A stretch of 64,000 nt of DNA from Arbacia lixula (GCA_963669155.1 OZ022597.1:1207884-1271883); one strand, 5' to 3'; counted from the stretch's first letter, positions 35,317-49,306 are shown. Numbers and translations: made by a program. The notes: generated by a model from the sequence alone, not told the origin.

Positions 35317-35700
35317 CTGCAAGTATAAATATTTAAAAAAATCTTATAAATGGTATGAAAACTAAAAAAAAGATAATTATACATTAAACAGACTGTAAGT
35401 TTCTTTAAGATGCATTGTAAATTTACTGTACGACAATAAGATGATAACCGAAACCACTTTATGTCAGCAGTACTTAACATAAGTTAAGTTTAGGTAAGAA
35501 CAGTATTTTCATCAATAATATGCGAGTATAAATATTCAAAAAGTTCTTATAAATAGTATGAAAACAAAAAGATAATTATACATTATATTATATTATACAT
35601 CAATAATATGCGAGTATAAATATTCAAAAAGTTCTTATAAATAGTATGAAAAAAAAAAGATAATTATACATTTAAAAAAGGTTGTGAGTTTCTTTATTGT
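35317..35700. repeat. Tandem duplication, 88-bp offset, extra unit in copy A
   Basis: ATCAATAATATGCGAGTATA starts at 35511 and again at 35599, each followed by the same AT-rich segment through AGATAATTATACATT. Copy B has a single unit (about 57623-57700). An older, diverged relative (GCAAGTATAAATATTTAAAA) lies just upstream at about 35320 in both copies. Confidence 0.8.
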
Positions 35701-37699
35701 AGATTTACTGTACGACAATAAGATACCATTTATTTATACGCTATTATGGAAAGCACGTCATATTATTGTGACCTTACCCTTCATGTGACAGGCAAAACGC
35801 TGCTATATGGGATGCACTACTTGTTCAGATAAGCACCATTAACACACAAGAAGTTTAATATCGCGTTATCACTTTTACAAAATATATTACATTCGGTAAG
35901 ACACTGTGTGAACCTCAAGTACATTATACACATGTAGGCCTCGTGTGTGGAATGTGGTACAGTGGCGTTAATTCCAACATACCACGTACTACTGATCTTG
36001 ATGTCTTCCCCTCTGACTCGGCTTCATATGAAAAAGCAATGCAAAAGTGAAATTGACGTAATTTGTGTAGTATTTCATATTTCTAGACGCCCATATCTCA
36101 TCACAAAGTGATCCAATGGAATCGCTTAGATAGTGATATCGTTTCATCTATTAAATCCATCATTACCATTGGCATGAAGATGTGTCGTAAGCCAATGGGT
36201 TTTTTCAAGGTCTGGTAATGAAAGGATGAAACCATCTGCATGAACTCGACTCTATTGTTCAGTCACCTCAAAATAAAATCAACGAGTGATGTAAAGTACA
36301 ATGCAAGTAATTCGAGTTCCTATATTCAAATGAACGTTCTTAGTGTTCGATTTTGTATACCACGGTGCTTGCGCAGCCTTATTCATTATGCCTGCAAAAT
36401 GTATCACCTTAAAGGTAAATGATCAGTTAAGATAATAAACCTTGGCGACACTGTCGATAAATTGAAATACGGACGCCCATTTTGAAAAAGAAAGGTAGTT
36501 CAAATACGGACCTAGATGCGCATGCAGGGTTTAACTGACAGAATATGCAGAAGTCCAATTCAAGTTTAATACGAACATAAAATACATTTTAATATTCAGT
36601 ACAAAATGATTTTAAAAACCGTGGGGCTTTAAAGCGGGCTACAACACAAAACCATGCAGATTTTCCGTGCACGTTTAATTCGAACGTGCAACTATACTGC
36701 ACATACATGTGTGTGCACTTCAATACAATAGAAATTCAACATACAGAGACCATCGCGTAGGTTGAACACACTGTCACTACCGTCCTTCCAGCGTCTCTAA
36801 GAATTGTATTGAAAAGGGGCCTCCACTTGCTTGACATTTTATTTGACAAGCATCTCGCTCCTTCTCTTTCCTCCTCCTTTTAAGAGCCGAGGTTGTATTC
36901 AGAGCAGCTCCAATTTCCTGCTTGCTTTTCTAAAGACGCTTTTTTTGTGCTTTTAAGTTCGCTTTTTTATGATTATTCTACCGCTCCACTACGAATACCA
37001 ACTAACAATAGAGACCAAGGAAACATTTAGCGTGTATGCACAGACTCAATTGACCCACTTTCTGAAAATATACCCCCGCCTGCGACATAGACTAGTGCAT
37101 TGACGAGCTGATCATTGTCGCACACAGCACACAGTATACGTGATGGTCTCACATTTCAGACTTACTGATTTAGACTCACTCCATCAATATGTGGTCTACT
37201 GAATGGCTGGTAACGGGTTGGGTCTGGAAACTAAGAATAATAGCGGCGCTGTTTTTTGTTTTTTTTTTGCTTTTTTTAATGATAGGTTAACTTGGCATTG
37301 CGTCTTAACTCTGAGGTTCCAAAACGGTATTATGTGTTTGTACATGTACCGCTTCCAAATATACGTAACGGATAACTAAATAAACTTGGGATCACGTGGC
37401 TTTCCTAGCGAAGATGGACGCATACTCTTCGAATACATCTGTGTGAATCTCATGTTTACTTTTGCAAAATTACACAAATGAAATGTAATAGAGGATGACA
37501 TACTAAAATATTTTTTCTTCCATATCATGTCGTTTATTTTCATCATTAAACTCACACCAACTTAAACATAATTTCCCCTATATATTTTTTTTTTGTTTTA
37601 TCTCTCTTTCTGTCCCTCTTGACAATAATGTTGCGAAAGTACCCGTCTCCTCTTTCAGTTCATAATTGCCATCCCAACATCCCACTCCAATTCAGATCA
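35701..37699. other. Non-coding part of copy A
   Basis: No splice-bounded exon or transposon ends noticed. A minus-strand frame of about 50 codons at 36790-36945 (Lys/Arg-rich) stays open in both copies but has no recognisable domain. The same description holds for 57701-59700 in copy B. Confidence 0.45.
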
Positions 37700-37748
37700 C
37701 CCCCCCCCCCCCCTCTCTTTTCTCTCTTGTTATCTCTTTCTCTCCGCA

Positions 37749-37797
<49 letters not shown>

Positions 37798-37915
37798 CGT
37801 ATGTTGTACATGTTTCATTCTGATAAAATCGGATTTACATTATCAGGAAATTTATATCAATAATTTGACATATAATTACATATATCCCCCCCCCCCCCCA
37901 CACACACCACCCCAC
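37700..37915. repeat. C-run and (CT)n cluster (copy A)
   Basis: C-runs at about 37700, 37750 and 37887, with a CT tract 37758-37796. Counterpart 59707-59910 in copy B. Confidence 0.9.
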
Positions 37916-38554
37916 ATCCATCTCTTTATATAAGATATACACGCAACTATCTAAGCAAATAAGCTGGTACACATCCCTGGCAAGGTACCAACCAAGATGG
38001 CATTTCACATAATACATCTACCATTCTCTACCACTATACAATTGTGTACTGAACCACTGAAACAACTGCATAAAAACAATCACCTCGTCATGACAATCGT
38101 GGTTTTCCCCTAGCTACTCGGCGCATTTCAAATCAGGCATGTTAGAGCGAACGTCCCGATTTCCCGGGGAATATTGGATTTAATTATGGAAGCGACGCTT
38201 CTTCTGGAGGTTGACATGGTAGGAGGGCACGTTCGCGATAGTCTGCTCCTACAGGAGTTTGCAGTGTACATGTACCAGTTTCAGCCAGTCTGCCAGGCAG
38301 TCAGGCAGCTAGTCAGTGGGTATGAATAAATTGGTCTGAATTGCAAAGACAAGCTTGTAGATGCTACCGAACCTAGCAACACATAGAGGGAGACACGTAC
38401 GAGGAGCATAATTCGACACGTTGACCAACTACATGAGCTGTAGTCTTACATACAGCCGCATATGCGAGACGGCATCATGATACAACATGTGCCTGCAAAG
38501 AAGTCTCTTTGCCAGGCGCCGCTGTTTGTTGCTGTGTTGTTTGTTGTTTTTTTT

Positions 38555-38754
38555 NNNNNNNNNNNNNNNNNNNNNNNNNNNNNNNNNNNNNNNNNNNNNN
38601 NNNNNNNNNNNNNNNNNNNNNNNNNNNNNNNNNNNNNNNNNNNNNNNNNNNNNNNNNNNNNNNNNNNNNNNNNNNNNNNNNNNNNNNNNNNNNNNNNNNN
38701 NNNNNNNNNNNNNNNNNNNNNNNNNNNNNNNNNNNNNNNNNNNNNNNNNNNNNN
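38555..38754. other. Assembly gap of exactly 200 N
   Basis: Two hundred consecutive Ns, a scaffold-join placeholder. The sequence to the left is the end of copy A and the sequence to the right is the start of copy B. Confidence 1.
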
Positions 38755-39103
38755 ATCAATCCAAGTTTTAAGTGGGAAAGAATTTATCCAAGAGCACTAT
38801 TGAGTTATAAAATGCGACGACCTTACCGTAAACAGGGGGTAAACGTTGGCAATACATGTACTTGGTTACGTCGTCATGTTATAGATATGTGTGGTCCGTT
38901 CGACGGTAATATACTGTAGGTAGACACTTATGCAGATAACCATTTTTACAGGGTGTTTTCATATGGACATGTTCAGGAGAGTCATGGGTGGTCATTATCT
39001 CTGTACGGAAATAATCATTGATGCGTACGATCCATCGCTGAGGTGATATAACACTTCACGGTCGCCTACGTCACATGATAATTACCAGGACAGTGAGACA
39101 ATC

Positions 39104-39134
<31 letters not shown>

Positions 39135-39377
39135 ACCTCCTAATATAAAACCATTTTTGCAATTGTATGATCCCACCTCCCCGATTGAATCGTGCATTCC
39201 GTATTTTTCACGTTCATATCCGTTTCCGGTGCAGTGTACTAGCATATGGGACCGGTTATGGACATGACTGCGCGATAAAACGAGCGATTGGTGGTGCAAT
39301 ATGGGACGCTCTCCCCTATGTGCGGTATAAAAATTGACAAGAATGAGAGAAAAAAAAATAGATCTTATAATACTTAC

Positions 39378-39457
39378 TTGACCATTTTGTTGAGTCGTAG
39401 AGTTCACCTGGCTGCAGTCTCCTCTTGTTGAAAACAGACAGTACTTTACTCTGTACT
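39378..39457 (-). pseudogene. Second copy of the first HbrB exon, with 1-base frameshift (probable assembly artefact)
   Basis: Identical in layout to the exon at 15945-16025, with the same acceptor and donor, but 80 rather than 81 bp. One T is missing where copy A has GAGTTCGTAG and copy B has GAGTCGTAG (about 39392-39399), which shifts the frame after the GELY codons. None of the five downstream exons follows copy B in this window, so it cannot be a working second gene. Nearby homopolymer contractions suggest sequencing error rather than real pseudogenisation. Confidence 0.8.
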
Positions 39458-39498
39458 CTGTAGATAAGGGAAAGATGAAAAGAGTACGGGGGTAGGGA

Positions 39499-39499
39499 T

Positions 39500-39572
<73 letters not shown>

Positions 39573-39578
39573 GGGTAG

Positions 39579-39634
<56 letters not shown>

Positions 39635-39653
39635 GGGGGGGGGGGGAGGAGGA
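39499..39653. repeat. (GA)n microsatellite (copy B counterpart)
   Basis: GAGAGA tract ending in a G-run at about 39634-39645. Orthologous to 16069-16212 but of different length and interruption pattern. Confidence 0.95.
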
Positions 39654-40278
39654 GGATATAAACATTTATTTAGAACAGCACTAAAAACTCATATAATGCT
39701 CAGAAGACAATCTTTTACAATGTAAAATAAGAGAGAGAATAGACGAGGCGGGGTTGCATAACGGAAAAAAAAAAAAACATTGGATGACGAATAAACACAT
39801 TTCCCTACCAAAAAAATCAAACTATGCGTTGTGAAGCATCTGAAATGGGCTCGAGCAGTAAACTTGCAGAGGAACACACAACTAGGTTACAATTCCACAC
39901 CGAAGGGTGCGTAGAAGTTGTCATTCTTCACCATTAAACATTCATCGGCAGCATCCAATAACAGGGAAATGTAAAACGCAGTGGGTGTAGGCATTATACC
40001 CAACAGAAGTGGAACAAAACGGAGGAGGAATAGAAATTGCATTCCAGGGAATTAAGCGTTCTCACGTTTCGATTTCTTATGTTCTTTTTCTTCCCACATC
40101 CCAATCAAGGCACATTCAATATTTAATGATATGAACACACGTGCATGTTTGTCCGTCTGTCTGTCTGTCTGTCTCTTTTTTAAATGGTAATTTCACACAC
40201 TTTCTTGCACGCTTCTCACCGTATTGCTCTCTCCTCCTCCCCACCCTTCACCCCTTTCCTTTTTGTTTATCCCAACCG

Positions 40279-40302
40279 ACCCCCCCACCCTCCCCCCCCT
40301 TC

Positions 40303-40361
<59 letters not shown>

Positions 40362-40408
40362 CCTTTCTCTCTCTCTCTCTCCCTTTCTCTCTATCTCTCT
40401 CTCTCTTT
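40279..40408. repeat. C-run followed by (CT)n (copy B)
   Basis: Counterpart of 16831-16931 with a longer CT portion. Confidence 0.9.
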
Positions 40409-41639
40409 CTATATATCTGTACCCCCCACTATCTGTATGATCTGTGTCCGTATATATCCACTTATCATGTTTGCCTGTTTGCAACGATCTGTGTATAGTT
40501 CGAGATATTAGTCACGCGTATAATCCATTCTATCTACCAAGATAACATCCGTCTGTAATCTCCCTATGCTCTTCCAAAACTCTCCCTTTCCTCTCACACG
40601 TCTCTCTTTCAAATGAAAATACGATGTATACCTGTTTTCCGTTTTTGCTTATCTGCACTCTTCGTTTTCCGCGCCTAATATATCAACACGCACAGGATGC
40701 CCCTCTCTCTCTTAAAATGTATATACCTTCCTTTCCGTTTTTCCCTGATCTACAGTCGTCCTTTCCCCCACTTGAATGACACCTACATACGCACGATCAA
40801 TACTCTTGTCCTACACCTCTATTACCATGATTACGTCGATATAACCGCACGTTCCCCCTCTTCTGATCACTTAGCCGAACACCTTTTTTCTTATCCCCAT
40901 CCTTCCTTCATGTTCTTTCAACAACTATTACCTCCACTTATCTCATAATCACTCTTTGTCTATCGACGTTACTTTCCTCTTTTTTCTGTCCAAGTTCTTG
41001 CATCCCGTCCACTTACATTGCCACACGTTGCCACCCCACCCCCTCCCTCAGACCCACATTCAGTACGGCCAATTCCCTGTATTCATTTTGTTCATCCCTC
41101 TTTCGTTGATTGTGATGTTGATTCAAACGCTTATTTTAATGATAAACACAACTCAAGTCGCAGTCAATGATTGATATAGCCTTACTCAGAGCTTGACATT
41201 AATAAACATGTTGACATGTTAGGACATGTTAAGACATGTAACAAACAAAATATGAAAAAAACATTATACTTATATCATTGATTGTTATGTATTATCTGAA
41301 ATAAATGATATGATTATGAAATGCAAGACAAAATTAAAAAGCACAACATCATATTTCTTAGGCTTTACTAGATGACATTAATTTTGATGAGTGATTTGTA
41401 TTCAATTATATATTTACTTTCAGAGTATCATTTTACACAATCGATAAAAAACTCCTTCACAAATGTGAAGTACGACCAGGTAATTCTGACTCGCACAATG
41501 AATGTTCGGTTGATAACACATAAGGTTCCATCTCTTCTCTTTCCACTTTGCTTTCCTCTCCTCTTGCCCAACTATATCACTCCTTTCTTATATAACATCC
41601 CTCCCCAGTCCGCCCACTACTTCCTCTGTCTTTCTTTCG

Positions 41640-41679
41640 CCCCCCCCCCTCTTCCTCTCTCCATCTCCCCCCCCCCCCC

Positions 41680-41717
<38 letters not shown>

Positions 41718-41972
41718 CTCTCTCCCTCTCTTTTCTCATGTCTTCCCCTTCTGCTCCTCACCCTCTTTCCCACTTCCTCTCTGTCTTACCCCACACCCCG
41801 ACATCTCTCCCTTTCAATTTTTTTTTACGTTAGGGTTAATCCCCTTACATATTATTTCCTTCCTGCCCCCCCCCCTCTCTGCCTCTCTCTCTCTGTCTCT
41901 CTCTCTGTCTCTGTCTGTCTGTCTCTCTCTGTCTCTCTCTCTCTCTGTCTCTCTCTGTCTCTCTCTCTCCCT
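41640..41972. repeat. Pyrimidine-rich cluster: C-runs and (CT)n (copy B)
   Basis: Counterpart of 18140-18480 with different repeat counts. Confidence 0.9.
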
Positions 41973-42317
41973 CTCCCATTCTATCTTTCTCTTTCACCTG
42001 TCTCCTCCTATCTATTTCCGTTTCCCTCCTCTTCGGTGCCGTAACCACCAGCGTGAAGCTAAATGTCACGTTATGCAAGGGGGGCTGAGCTTTGATATAA
42101 CGCCGTCGCCATCCCGCCGTTCCCCGCATAATTCATGCAACAAAAACAGGCCCCTTCGGGAGAGACAGACAAGGAAAAACCCATGCAGCCACACCGACAC
42201 ACAGCCAATATTCAATGCACTGATCTCCACCAGTGAAGTTACTAGGCATGATGTGGCATAGCCTCAGTTCCAGGCTGTAAAGACTGTTTATTTCTAATAG
42301 ACTACGGGAACCACAGG

Positions 42318-42331
42318 GTTGCCATGTAGAC
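42318..42331 (-). promoter_or_regulatory. RFX X-box-like site with one disrupting substitution (copy B)
   Basis: Minus strand reads GTCTACATGGCAAC; the CC of the first half-site is changed relative to copy A. Motif-based inference only. Confidence 0.25.
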
Positions 42332-44223
42332 ATTCCTCCTTATTTTCCTCCCCCTCTGAGAGGAAGTGTAAGGATTCGTGTCCAGACGTAGTCGTGGTTA
42401 CAGCAATGCATGAGGAAGACATATAATTATACTAAAGCCTCAAATCTAGGCTACGACCTACATGAGAGGAAACACTTTCTGTTCTCCATGTTGTAGGAAT
42501 ACGTCATGTCGACATAATCGTGGAGAAGTCACATAATGATACGCGACAGCATGCATGGCGTGGGGATAGGTATTAAATGCTCCCCATGATATAATGATAC
42601 GCTCCTATTGTATTTGTGTAATTAGTGATGTCCCTGAGGAATTTCATGGTCAACGTTTACTACATGGCAATATCATAAACAGCCCGGCAATACTTAACAC
42701 GAACACGCTCGAATCATTATGATGATGACGGCGGATCAAACAATCGAAATAACGTAACCTGTCTGCGGTTTCATTTGTTCATCCTGGTCATATGTAATAT
42801 TACCCAATCCCTGCGAATATAAGGAATATATTGTACACATGTTTTCATTATGTAGTTATTCGATAAGTTCAAATGGAATCATTACATAGTTTTCGGTTTC
42901 CGATTAACATTTTTTTTATTTTTTTGAATTACTTCGAAAGTGTCCGGGATTATTTGGGGACATGTATTCATTATTCTCGAGGTTTACTTTTGCTTTATTC
43001 AGATGTTGGCTCTTGCAAAATCAGGTAATAACTATAGCAGTATCTTTCCAGATGGGTTATTGTATGGTTGATGATTTAGGACCACGACATTGGCACTCTG
43101 GATATCCATTAATCACGTCGATCTCGTTTAAGCGGGGCTCGCCTGTACTCGAACACGCAGGAGAATACTCAAGTTTGACAAGCTAATGGGTGCCCGCGGT
43201 AACTTCTGGGACGACAGCCATTACGCGCCCCGTTACCACTGCCGAATACTCTTCACTTCCTATCTTCGCCTTTGTACTGAGCAACAGCTACACCCTTCCG
43301 TCAAAGCTAGTAATCTCGCGGCCCGTTATCACTGCCGAATACACATCACTATTTATGTTTACTGAGAAAATCTGAGTAAACTATTCCATAATAGCAATAC
43401 CGCGGCCTGTTAACACTGCATGGTGCCATGGCATTCAACTCGTTAATAGTTCATTTTTGCACCTGTGTATAAACATTGGGTGTGTACTGAGTAGTACAGT
43501 TACAAAGGCGCCTTGTTACGAGATAACATACCGTAGTAGGCCATGTTGCCGAATTTTGATTGCAACGTCTTTGGTGTCGTGGTCCTTTCTTGTATTATAC
43601 ACACTCATATTGCTTTTAAAATTGACACTTAATTAAGACAACATGGCTGGAGACAATGTAAATCATACATTGTACATGAAAACCTATGTATTGGTTAATG
43701 TGTGAACATTTAGCTAAGAATGCTATATCAACTTTCTTAATATAATGCGAAATTCTGAAAGGAAATATAATATGCTCAAAGACAGGGTAGCCGTTTTGAA
43801 TGTCAAACACTGACATTGTGTAAACACCACGAAAATTGAAAAAAAAAATACTATTCAAGAACTTCCCTCACTATATCACAGAGTATATCAGAAATGGAAA
43901 CGAACTTTGGGCGACATTGCATCCATCTTGAAACTCATATAACCGGAAAGACCGACAAGGCAATCAGCACACGTCGCGGCTCTCCGCTCCGAACTGTCCA
44001 CACAGTGGTCAGCGACTGTCCGCGGATATGCGAGCGGTGCTGGCAAATGAATATAGACAAAAGTCGATACGAGACGCGGTGTTTCAATAGCAAGCACAAA
44101 TAGCTGTGTATCTCTTCCTTAAAAGGTTCGTGAACATATACAGTATTTTATCATTAAGGTATAATGGTGATCCATGCCGAGTTTCATGATAACTTCATGT
44201 TAATAAATAATGGAGCAAGATGA

Positions 44224-44246
44224 ATGTGTGTGTGTATGTGTGTGTA

Positions 44247-44336
<90 letters not shown>

Positions 44337-44352
44337 TGTGTGTGTGTGTGTT
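44224..44352. repeat. (GT)n microsatellite, expanded (copy B)
   Basis: Nearly pure GTGTGT over about 125 bp, about double the length in copy A. Confidence 0.95.
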
Positions 44353-46646
44353 TTATGTTGATGTTATGTATAGCTAGCTCTGTCATCAAGGCATGTATGT
44401 AAACATGTACGTTATACATTACGTCACACAGCGTTGCATACTTGACGCCTGTACCCAAATTACAATACAATGTTCGTAATGCCCATCCGAGTTTAACAGG
44501 AAACAGCAAAGGACTGAACATGGACGGTTAAAACAGGCCTCGAAGAATGGCGTGTCTACCCTTCCCAGTCACTATATGACTATTATTGACTGCTTCAGAC
44601 AGCATCCGATGTCTCTAAAAGCGTAAGAGTGAAACAACTTGATTCCATCTCATTAATTATTAACCCTTGGCGTGACTGGCGAGATGAAAGCCAATTTCTT
44701 TTTTCTGAGATGTCTGACGAGCGATTTTACAATAGAACCTTGTAAATAATACCGCACTTCCTCCGAGATATCTATATCACGCCTATCATGTCTATGATAT
44801 GATTAACCCTATATGTTCTGTACAAACTGATACTATATGGGATTGTGTGTGTCAGTGGTGAAACTCACAGGTGGCATGTTAAGGGTTAAGAAAGTTTGTA
44901 TTGAATTCCATTTGAATAACATAATTCATTTCAAATATAGCAGGATATAGAATTCTCTTTCAGACTAATCAATTCTATTTAGAAAATAGTAACATTTTCG
45001 GTAACACCATGTGGTTGTATTCTTAGGGTTGGTGATAACGTTAAAATGACCAATGGCCTACACTTTGTTTAGCTGTATGAATAAGTTTCTTGACCAGGAC
45101 GGTCTTGAATCATTAACATGCGTCTATGTGTGTATATTCGACGCTCTTGCAAAATCGTATTGTTTCGTTGAAAGGCAATCATGGCAAAGCAACCAGTACC
45201 GCTTCTTCTTGGAATCACCGTGGTTATTTCAAAAGGCCTTTTATGCTTGAAATTATGTCATGGCAATTGGAATAATATGCTGGTAAGACACATTTTGCCA
45301 TCATATACCAATCAATAACATGCGATACTAGTATAACGGTAAAACATTTCAATACGTAAACCGAAAAGTGAGGACCCGACATCATCAGATTTAACCTATC
45401 AGTACCACAGGTGCATGGAATTTGAAATAAGTTCAAATCAACCTCAATCATGTGTCAATTACCTGGGTATATCGATTCGATGAATCTACAGCATATCACA
45501 TCTATGTGACCATATACACATCATAATCTCGAAACTCTACAGCGAAACACCATCTAGTGATATACAGGTATAGAAAATTGTATACAATGCATACTGTTTT
45601 TTTAATTATTATTATGACGTATTGTTAGCGTTCACACACACACACACACATCATTCCATCGTATTGCTATACCGTTTAGGAATAGCCAAACGGTATATAG
45701 TCTGTGTGTGAACACGGAATTATACATTCACAAATGCATGGTTACGATCAGATGACTTTTCCCTCACGAGGCGGTCACTTCGAGCTAAACAGCACGGTAT
45801 TCATTGTTAATGCGGCCTTCATGGTATATAATGCATGGCAGGTAACTGCATGGCAGACGCGTTATCTTCTTATCTTCGCAGAAAAATATGCAATAAGCAT
45901 TTGAGCATTATTCAACTATATACCACAATATTTTGGAAAATGTGGCAATATGACGATCAAAAACGAAAGTGAATAATTCCTATCAATTTATCAGACAGGG
46001 TCCAAGATACAGTGAGGACGGTATGGAAAAAGAAGGGGGGGGGGCGGGAATAAGGAAGACACATGAACAAAAAAGTGGTAAATGATAAGAAAAACGAGTA
46101 AAAATTGAGTTATTAATGTGGCAATACCATAACTAAGAAACATACAAGGATATATGATGGAAATAAGAAAAAAAGTGTATACATTGCCTTTTAAATCCAT
46201 TTATGTAATTGCGGTCAGAAAACAGACCAACTACAACGGATATACAAAATACGGTAAAACAAATCAACGATCGTAATAACATACCCAATTCATAATTGAA
46301 GGACACGCAGGAACAGGCTACAGTAAAATGATAGAAATCTATACTGTTGTACGTACTCTTATCTCCTTAAAGGTCACATAAATACGGACACTTATGTGAG
46401 AGTGTTTTCTAGCAATCTTCCCAAGGGTCCGGGGTTGTATAATGTGTCGTATCATCTTCAAAGAAATCCCGATTCCGATCATAAAGTAGCCTTTCTAGTA
46501 TCATTTATCCATGTTAGATTACGATATAATGACATGCCATTTCTTTTCAGTGGGAACCTGGTAGAGTGTGATTGAGCTTAGTAATTGAACAAGCCTATAG
46601 TGGCTTATTGAGAAGAAAGTGCAAATGAAACATCGCACCCGGTGTG

Positions 46647-46849
46647 AACCCCCCCCCCCTCCCCTACCCTACCCCTTCAAACACACACATGCAGGCGAGC
46701 ACTCACACACATACATACACACACTAAATATACATTGTATTGATGTTGTTTTTAATATATATTTATATTACTGTCGCTCAAATTCCAATCCTATTTCAGG
46801 TTTCTCTGCCTATCTCTAATAATATTATACAGACGTGTGCGTGTGTGAT

Positions 46850-46918
<69 letters not shown>

Positions 46919-46927
46919 GTGTGTGTA
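46647..46927. repeat. Poly-C, (GT)n and (GA)n microsatellites (copy B)
   Basis: Short C-run, then GT repeat, then a (GA)n block of about 50 bp at 46868-46917 that copy A lacks. Confidence 0.9.
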
Positions 46928-48938
46928 CGCCCATACTGTGTGGACGTGTATACATGCATGTTTATGTATGTTTGTATGTCTATCCGAGTTTATGTTTATT
47001 CCATTGACATTTTTCATAAATATGCGTAATACTACAAAAACATACATTTTTCCATCAGCAAGATCCCAGCATCACTCACGTTAACCACTATAAACCATGA
47101 AAACAGACTTGGGGAGACAAATTGATTTTACGAGGACTGCGGCAAAGCGCGACCTTTTCCTGCACCAACGAAAAAAGGAAGTAAACGAAGTGGCGCCAAT
47201 TTTCTAGGCCACATAAGGGCATGCAGCTGCAGGCTTCACGCAGCGTCGCACATACTAAACGTTTAGCCGCATATTCATGTGCGCTCAGATCGCGTAGAGC
47301 AAGGATAAGAAAGGGCGTACGATATTACTAGTGTGTACATTATCCTCATAAGATATTGTGTGTATCATCAAGTAGCTGCATATCAACATGACTGTGGCTA
47401 GACATGTGCAGTGTACCCCAGGCTTTCTGATTTGTTTACAATTTTAACGGGGGGTTTTGGGTTTACATCAAATGCAGCTTTGTGGAATTGTTCTGCATTA
47501 ATGGCGACAAAATACACAACTGACACATGATAAATAAACTTAGAAAGCTTTCTGAGCAGAAGTGATCAACGAAAACATAGGAATATGTCTATATGATTGT
47601 TTTAGTCTCCCACGAGTTCTTAAAGTGAGCACGAATGCGACCCGAATCATGCACATATTAGATACGATAATTTGATAATTAAAGCGAACAATTGAAACCG
47701 CTCACTGTCATGATTGTGTAATAAAAATCAATGATTTCGTGACAGCATCATATGATTTACTTTGCGCCACATAAAGTTAGTCTATGTTTAGTAAGCGGTT
47801 TAAGTTTAACCACTGTTGTGAAGTACATATGCTCATAGGAAACGTTCGGAGCTTTACCGCGCGATCCCAACAGCTCTCTGCGTCTATTATTTTCTGCACG
47901 GAGAGCTCTTGGCATTTCGAATTCGATAAAAATGTTTTATAGGTACGATCAAAATTCAGTGCAAGGCGAAGAGAGCAAATGCAGATCCCGCGGGAAAATG
48001 TGTCGCGCATATATTTCACTCGGCGTTATTGCAATGCGATCTTGTATTAACATAGTCAATGTAGTAAAAGTCGAAACGCTTTTCCTCGCAGTACTAATGA
48101 AGGCATTTGACATTTACTATGCTTACTGATATGCCTTGGATGATTCTGATAAAGACACCGCAGGAGTTATCGGCCGTAATACTAAAGTGGGCTTATGCTG
48201 TCGTGTGTGGCTTTAGCCATAAATCGTCAATATGACGTCTTCAATTAGCTCAGATTCACATGGATTTTAATGGAAAGGTAACGCCATTAACTTGCAGTGG
48301 AAACGCATTGTGACAATAGCTTTACATAATCGGATGTAGTACAGATACCAGACCAATTGCGCCACAGTATAACAGTTAAAAAAAGTTTAAAATATATATG
48401 GGAGAGTTCAAGAAACATCTAAGAAATGCTGTCTCTATCCGCCATTGGTGCATTTTCGCACAAGTTATACACACGAAACGCATAGAGCAAAAGTCCGTTT
48501 GGCACACAGAAATTAAACACAGGCACAGCCTAAAATCCGACTTCGCCAATGTCCCGTGCACCTTGACGTGCTTAACAATGTATATATCAAATCGTTTTTG
48601 CATACTTATGGCTGTTAACCCCATTTAGTACCAACCAATGTTAGTCCCATCTTAATTGCAATACAGTTCATTGCCTATGTGACTTAGAGGGTGAGATAGT
48701 GTGACCGTGTAACATGTTATAGTTGGATCGTACTTGTGTACAATCCATCAGAGACGAAACACGTAGTATACACGATATAGACAACGACCAGGCGCATGAC
48801 ATAGACCATGTAGACTATGCAGGTGGTGTTGTATAGAACCGAATCACCTTCTTATCATTCGTCTACTTTCCTTAGCTCTAAACATAATCCTTTTCTAAAT
48901 GATCTGCTTTCTTGCAACTCAGCTTTCTTTTATAGGGA

Positions 48939-49306
48939 GTAATAATGTACTAGGAAGACAAAGGCATTCAAAAGGTGATTGTGAGCAATCTTCTTGCCAA
49001 TGGCATTAAATTCATGTGCTGTTCATTTTAGATATTTGCTGAAAGTTATTTGCCCTCAAATTATCCACATTTGGAGTTATTAGCATGATTAATGATTAAA
49101 GCACAAATCCTCAAATTGTTCGGGCCGAACAATTTGAGGATTTCTGATTAAATCACTAATTATTCCAAGTGTGGATCTTATGAGGGCAAATAACTTTCAG
49201 CAAATTTCTAAAATGGACAGTACATGAATTTAAAACCATTGGCAAGAAGATTGTTCACGATTACCTTTTGGAGGCCTTTTTGTCTTCCCAGGACTTGCCC
49301 TTTTAC
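48939..49306. mobile_element. Palindromic MITE (copy B, complete arms)
   Basis: The same element as 26071-26390 with both arms complete. The additional 49 bp at about 49031-49080 (from GATATTTGCTGAAAGTTATT) is the inverted partner of the right-arm stretch near 49180-49210. It can fold into a hairpin of roughly 180 bp per arm. Confidence 0.85.

Larger units (their letters stand above)
15330..38554. repeat. Copy A of a 22-23-kb duplicated segment (probable haplotype 1)
   Basis: Collinear over its whole length with 38755-60553. Matching landmarks: 15945/39378, 18825/42318, 22386/45704, 25044/47932, 27811/50287, 29118/51587, 34745/56857 and 37619/59627. Divergence by eye varies from almost none to several percent, plus many indels. 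The right end is a T-run abutting the N gap. Apart from the PRR5L exon at its left end, no coding exon is convincing; the remainder is probably first-intron or upstream sequence full of microsatellites and small transposons. Confidence 0.95.

Noticed and set aside
36790..36945. Lys/Arg-rich minus-strand frame (ALKRRRKEKERD) suggestive of a DNA-binding transposon protein
   Set aside because: Only about 50 codons, no Met start or splice sites, no identifiable domain; openness in both copies is not enough.
38462..38919. Frames of 94-136 residues crossing the gap
   Set aside because: They are mostly unknown residues translated from Ns and have no meaning.
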